From: Saksenaea vasiformis B4078
Lineage: Eukaryota > Mucoromycota > Mucoromycetes > Mucorales > Saksenaeaceae
Reading direction: 5' to 3'
DNA: 64,000 bases
Assembly (NCBI GenBank): GCA_000697055.1
Contig: JNDT01002246.1
Coordinates: 62,001-126,000, forward strand
Shown piece by piece: positions 63,044 to 64,000 of the stretch. Position numbers and translations under genes: made by a program. Each line of letters starts with the position of its first letter. Within the stretch, counting starts at the first letter, position 1. The notes beneath the pieces are model-generated. The model was not told the DNA's origin and did not search any database. It was given only the letters and a program-made list of their open reading frames with translations.

Positions 63044-64000
63044 TTTTGCAAATTAGAAAAAGAAAAAGGGGAGTAATGTCTGTCAAACTCTGGTTTACCC
63101 CTGTAACACCTGGACTGGTTCTGACTTCAGATGTTCCGTTCATTGTTGCAAAAACCAGCCAAAAAACATTACCGGAATATCTAAAAGCGTGTATCCCGCA
63201 CAGTAATCCTTTCTTCAACGTATTCTCTAAGTATAAAAGAATGAAGCGCGTTTGTTGATATCGATTTAGAGAACTGATTCCATTTTCTTAACGGAAACAC
63301 TTCCGATTTCATTGAGCGCAGCAAAAAAAAAGGTATTTTCGGCAACGGGGACTTTCAGTTCCGGTCGGACTCCGACGCTGCACAAAAACCCTGAAAAGCT
63401 GGCTGTCTTTTGATCCGCCATCACCTTCTACGTCTTTTCCAACGGATGGGTTCGTAGATATACTACAAATAGCGTGAACAATACGAAAGAAGTCAATTTC
63501 CCTTTTCAAAAAGCCAATTACAACATTTATGAATGGGATTAGGGATTGAAGAACGTATTAAGGATTAGCTCATGCTACCCACTAAAATAGATATAAGAAC
63601 TCTAAACCAACCGGGCAGGGCAATTGAGCCCAGAGAATTGGCACCATGTGGTCACATAAACAATGGCTAACCTAAAGGATACATACATGACAAATTAGAT
63701 CAATGCTTGTAGACCATTCCCGCCGGCCGTAGACCTCTTACCCTCTGCATCCCCTCCCACTCGTTTTCTCTTCTCTTTTTACAGTTTCCTTCATCCATTA
63801 ACGTTTCCCCGGCTCCCCGAACGGGTTTTCTGCCATAGAATTGTCCCCTCATTCCTTTATCCCCTCTCATCCAAGGGATTTTTCTTTTCTCTGAGGCCGT
63901 ATCAGAGCGGAATGCTGTAGTAAGGATGCCTTCAAAGTCATCAGCAAAATTTACTCTTTCATCCTAGTTCTCAATCGGTACACATCGAACTTGACGTCAT
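63044..64000. other. Right-hand edge, no supported gene
   Basis: The YOP1 promoter should lie at about 63044-63300. A 66-codon frame at 63309-63509 (minus) has no recognisable feature. Pyrimidine-rich DNA at 63735-63890 could belong to the promoter or leader of a gene beyond the window. Confidence 0.45.

Overview
The window reads as nuclear DNA of an early-diverging filamentous fungus, most likely Mucoromycota (Mucorales-like). The basis is about 15 protein-coding genes on both strands, interrupted by many 45-80 bp GT-AG introns, with AT-rich spacers, simple repeats and fungal/opisthokont housekeeping genes (IRE1, KRI1, RFC, YOP1, a PHO80-type cyclin, a Gin4/Hsl1-type kinase). The gene models below were spliced by hand from the sequence; no search or alignment was run. 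The species assignment is inference.

Layout. 75-4642: a mobile-element-like block bounded by an imperfect inverted repeat. It holds a five-exon Fanzor gene (eukaryotic TnpB/OMEGA-type RNA-guided nuclease) on the minus strand, with a 147-bp tandem repeat array directly upstream and a small divergent membrane ORF. 4573-6743: class-3/fatty aldehyde dehydrogenase (minus), whose last codons form part of the inverted repeat. 6744-9865: gene desert. 9866-12183: kelch-BTB protein. 13799-16806: a kelch ectodomain/multi-TM membrane protein, read here as one spliced gene. 17765-19711: a second, unrelated Fanzor locus. 19712-24677: gene desert. 24678-26283: a small protein with a PP1-docking-like motif, convergent with a TB2/DP1/HVA22 (REEP) protein. 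28073-28510: an orphan Tc1/mariner-type helix-turn-helix ORF. 28995-30195: Pcl-type cyclin with a hydrophobic tail.

31815-42177 is a dense housekeeping block: TACO1/YebC mitochondrial translation factor, IRE1, NCBP3-like cap-binding factor, an RRM/zinc-knuckle SR protein and KRI1. 42178-47823 is mostly empty, with an 11-bp minisatellite and an unidentified coding remnant. 47824-49364: clamp loader RFC subunit (human RFC3/yeast Rfc5 type). 50232-51426: ZIP zinc transporter. 52285-55036: Gin4/Hsl1/BRSK-type kinase, convergent with a GPI-anchored alginate-lyase-fold protein (55113-56593). 57279-60590: SMCR8-like DENN protein. 62358-63043: YOP1/REEP5.

Functional themes. Two genes shape the ER (a REEP-like protein and YOP1) and one senses ER stress (IRE1). 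Three adjacent genes act on RNA or ribosomes (NCBP3, SR protein, KRI1). The part most worth attention is the pair of Fanzor loci. The first has a tail-to-tail inverted duplication of Fanzor and ALDH 3' ends, a one-base frameshift and a damaged zinc ribbon. The window therefore shows a eukaryotic RNA-guided nuclease element that was recently mobile or rearranged and is now decaying.
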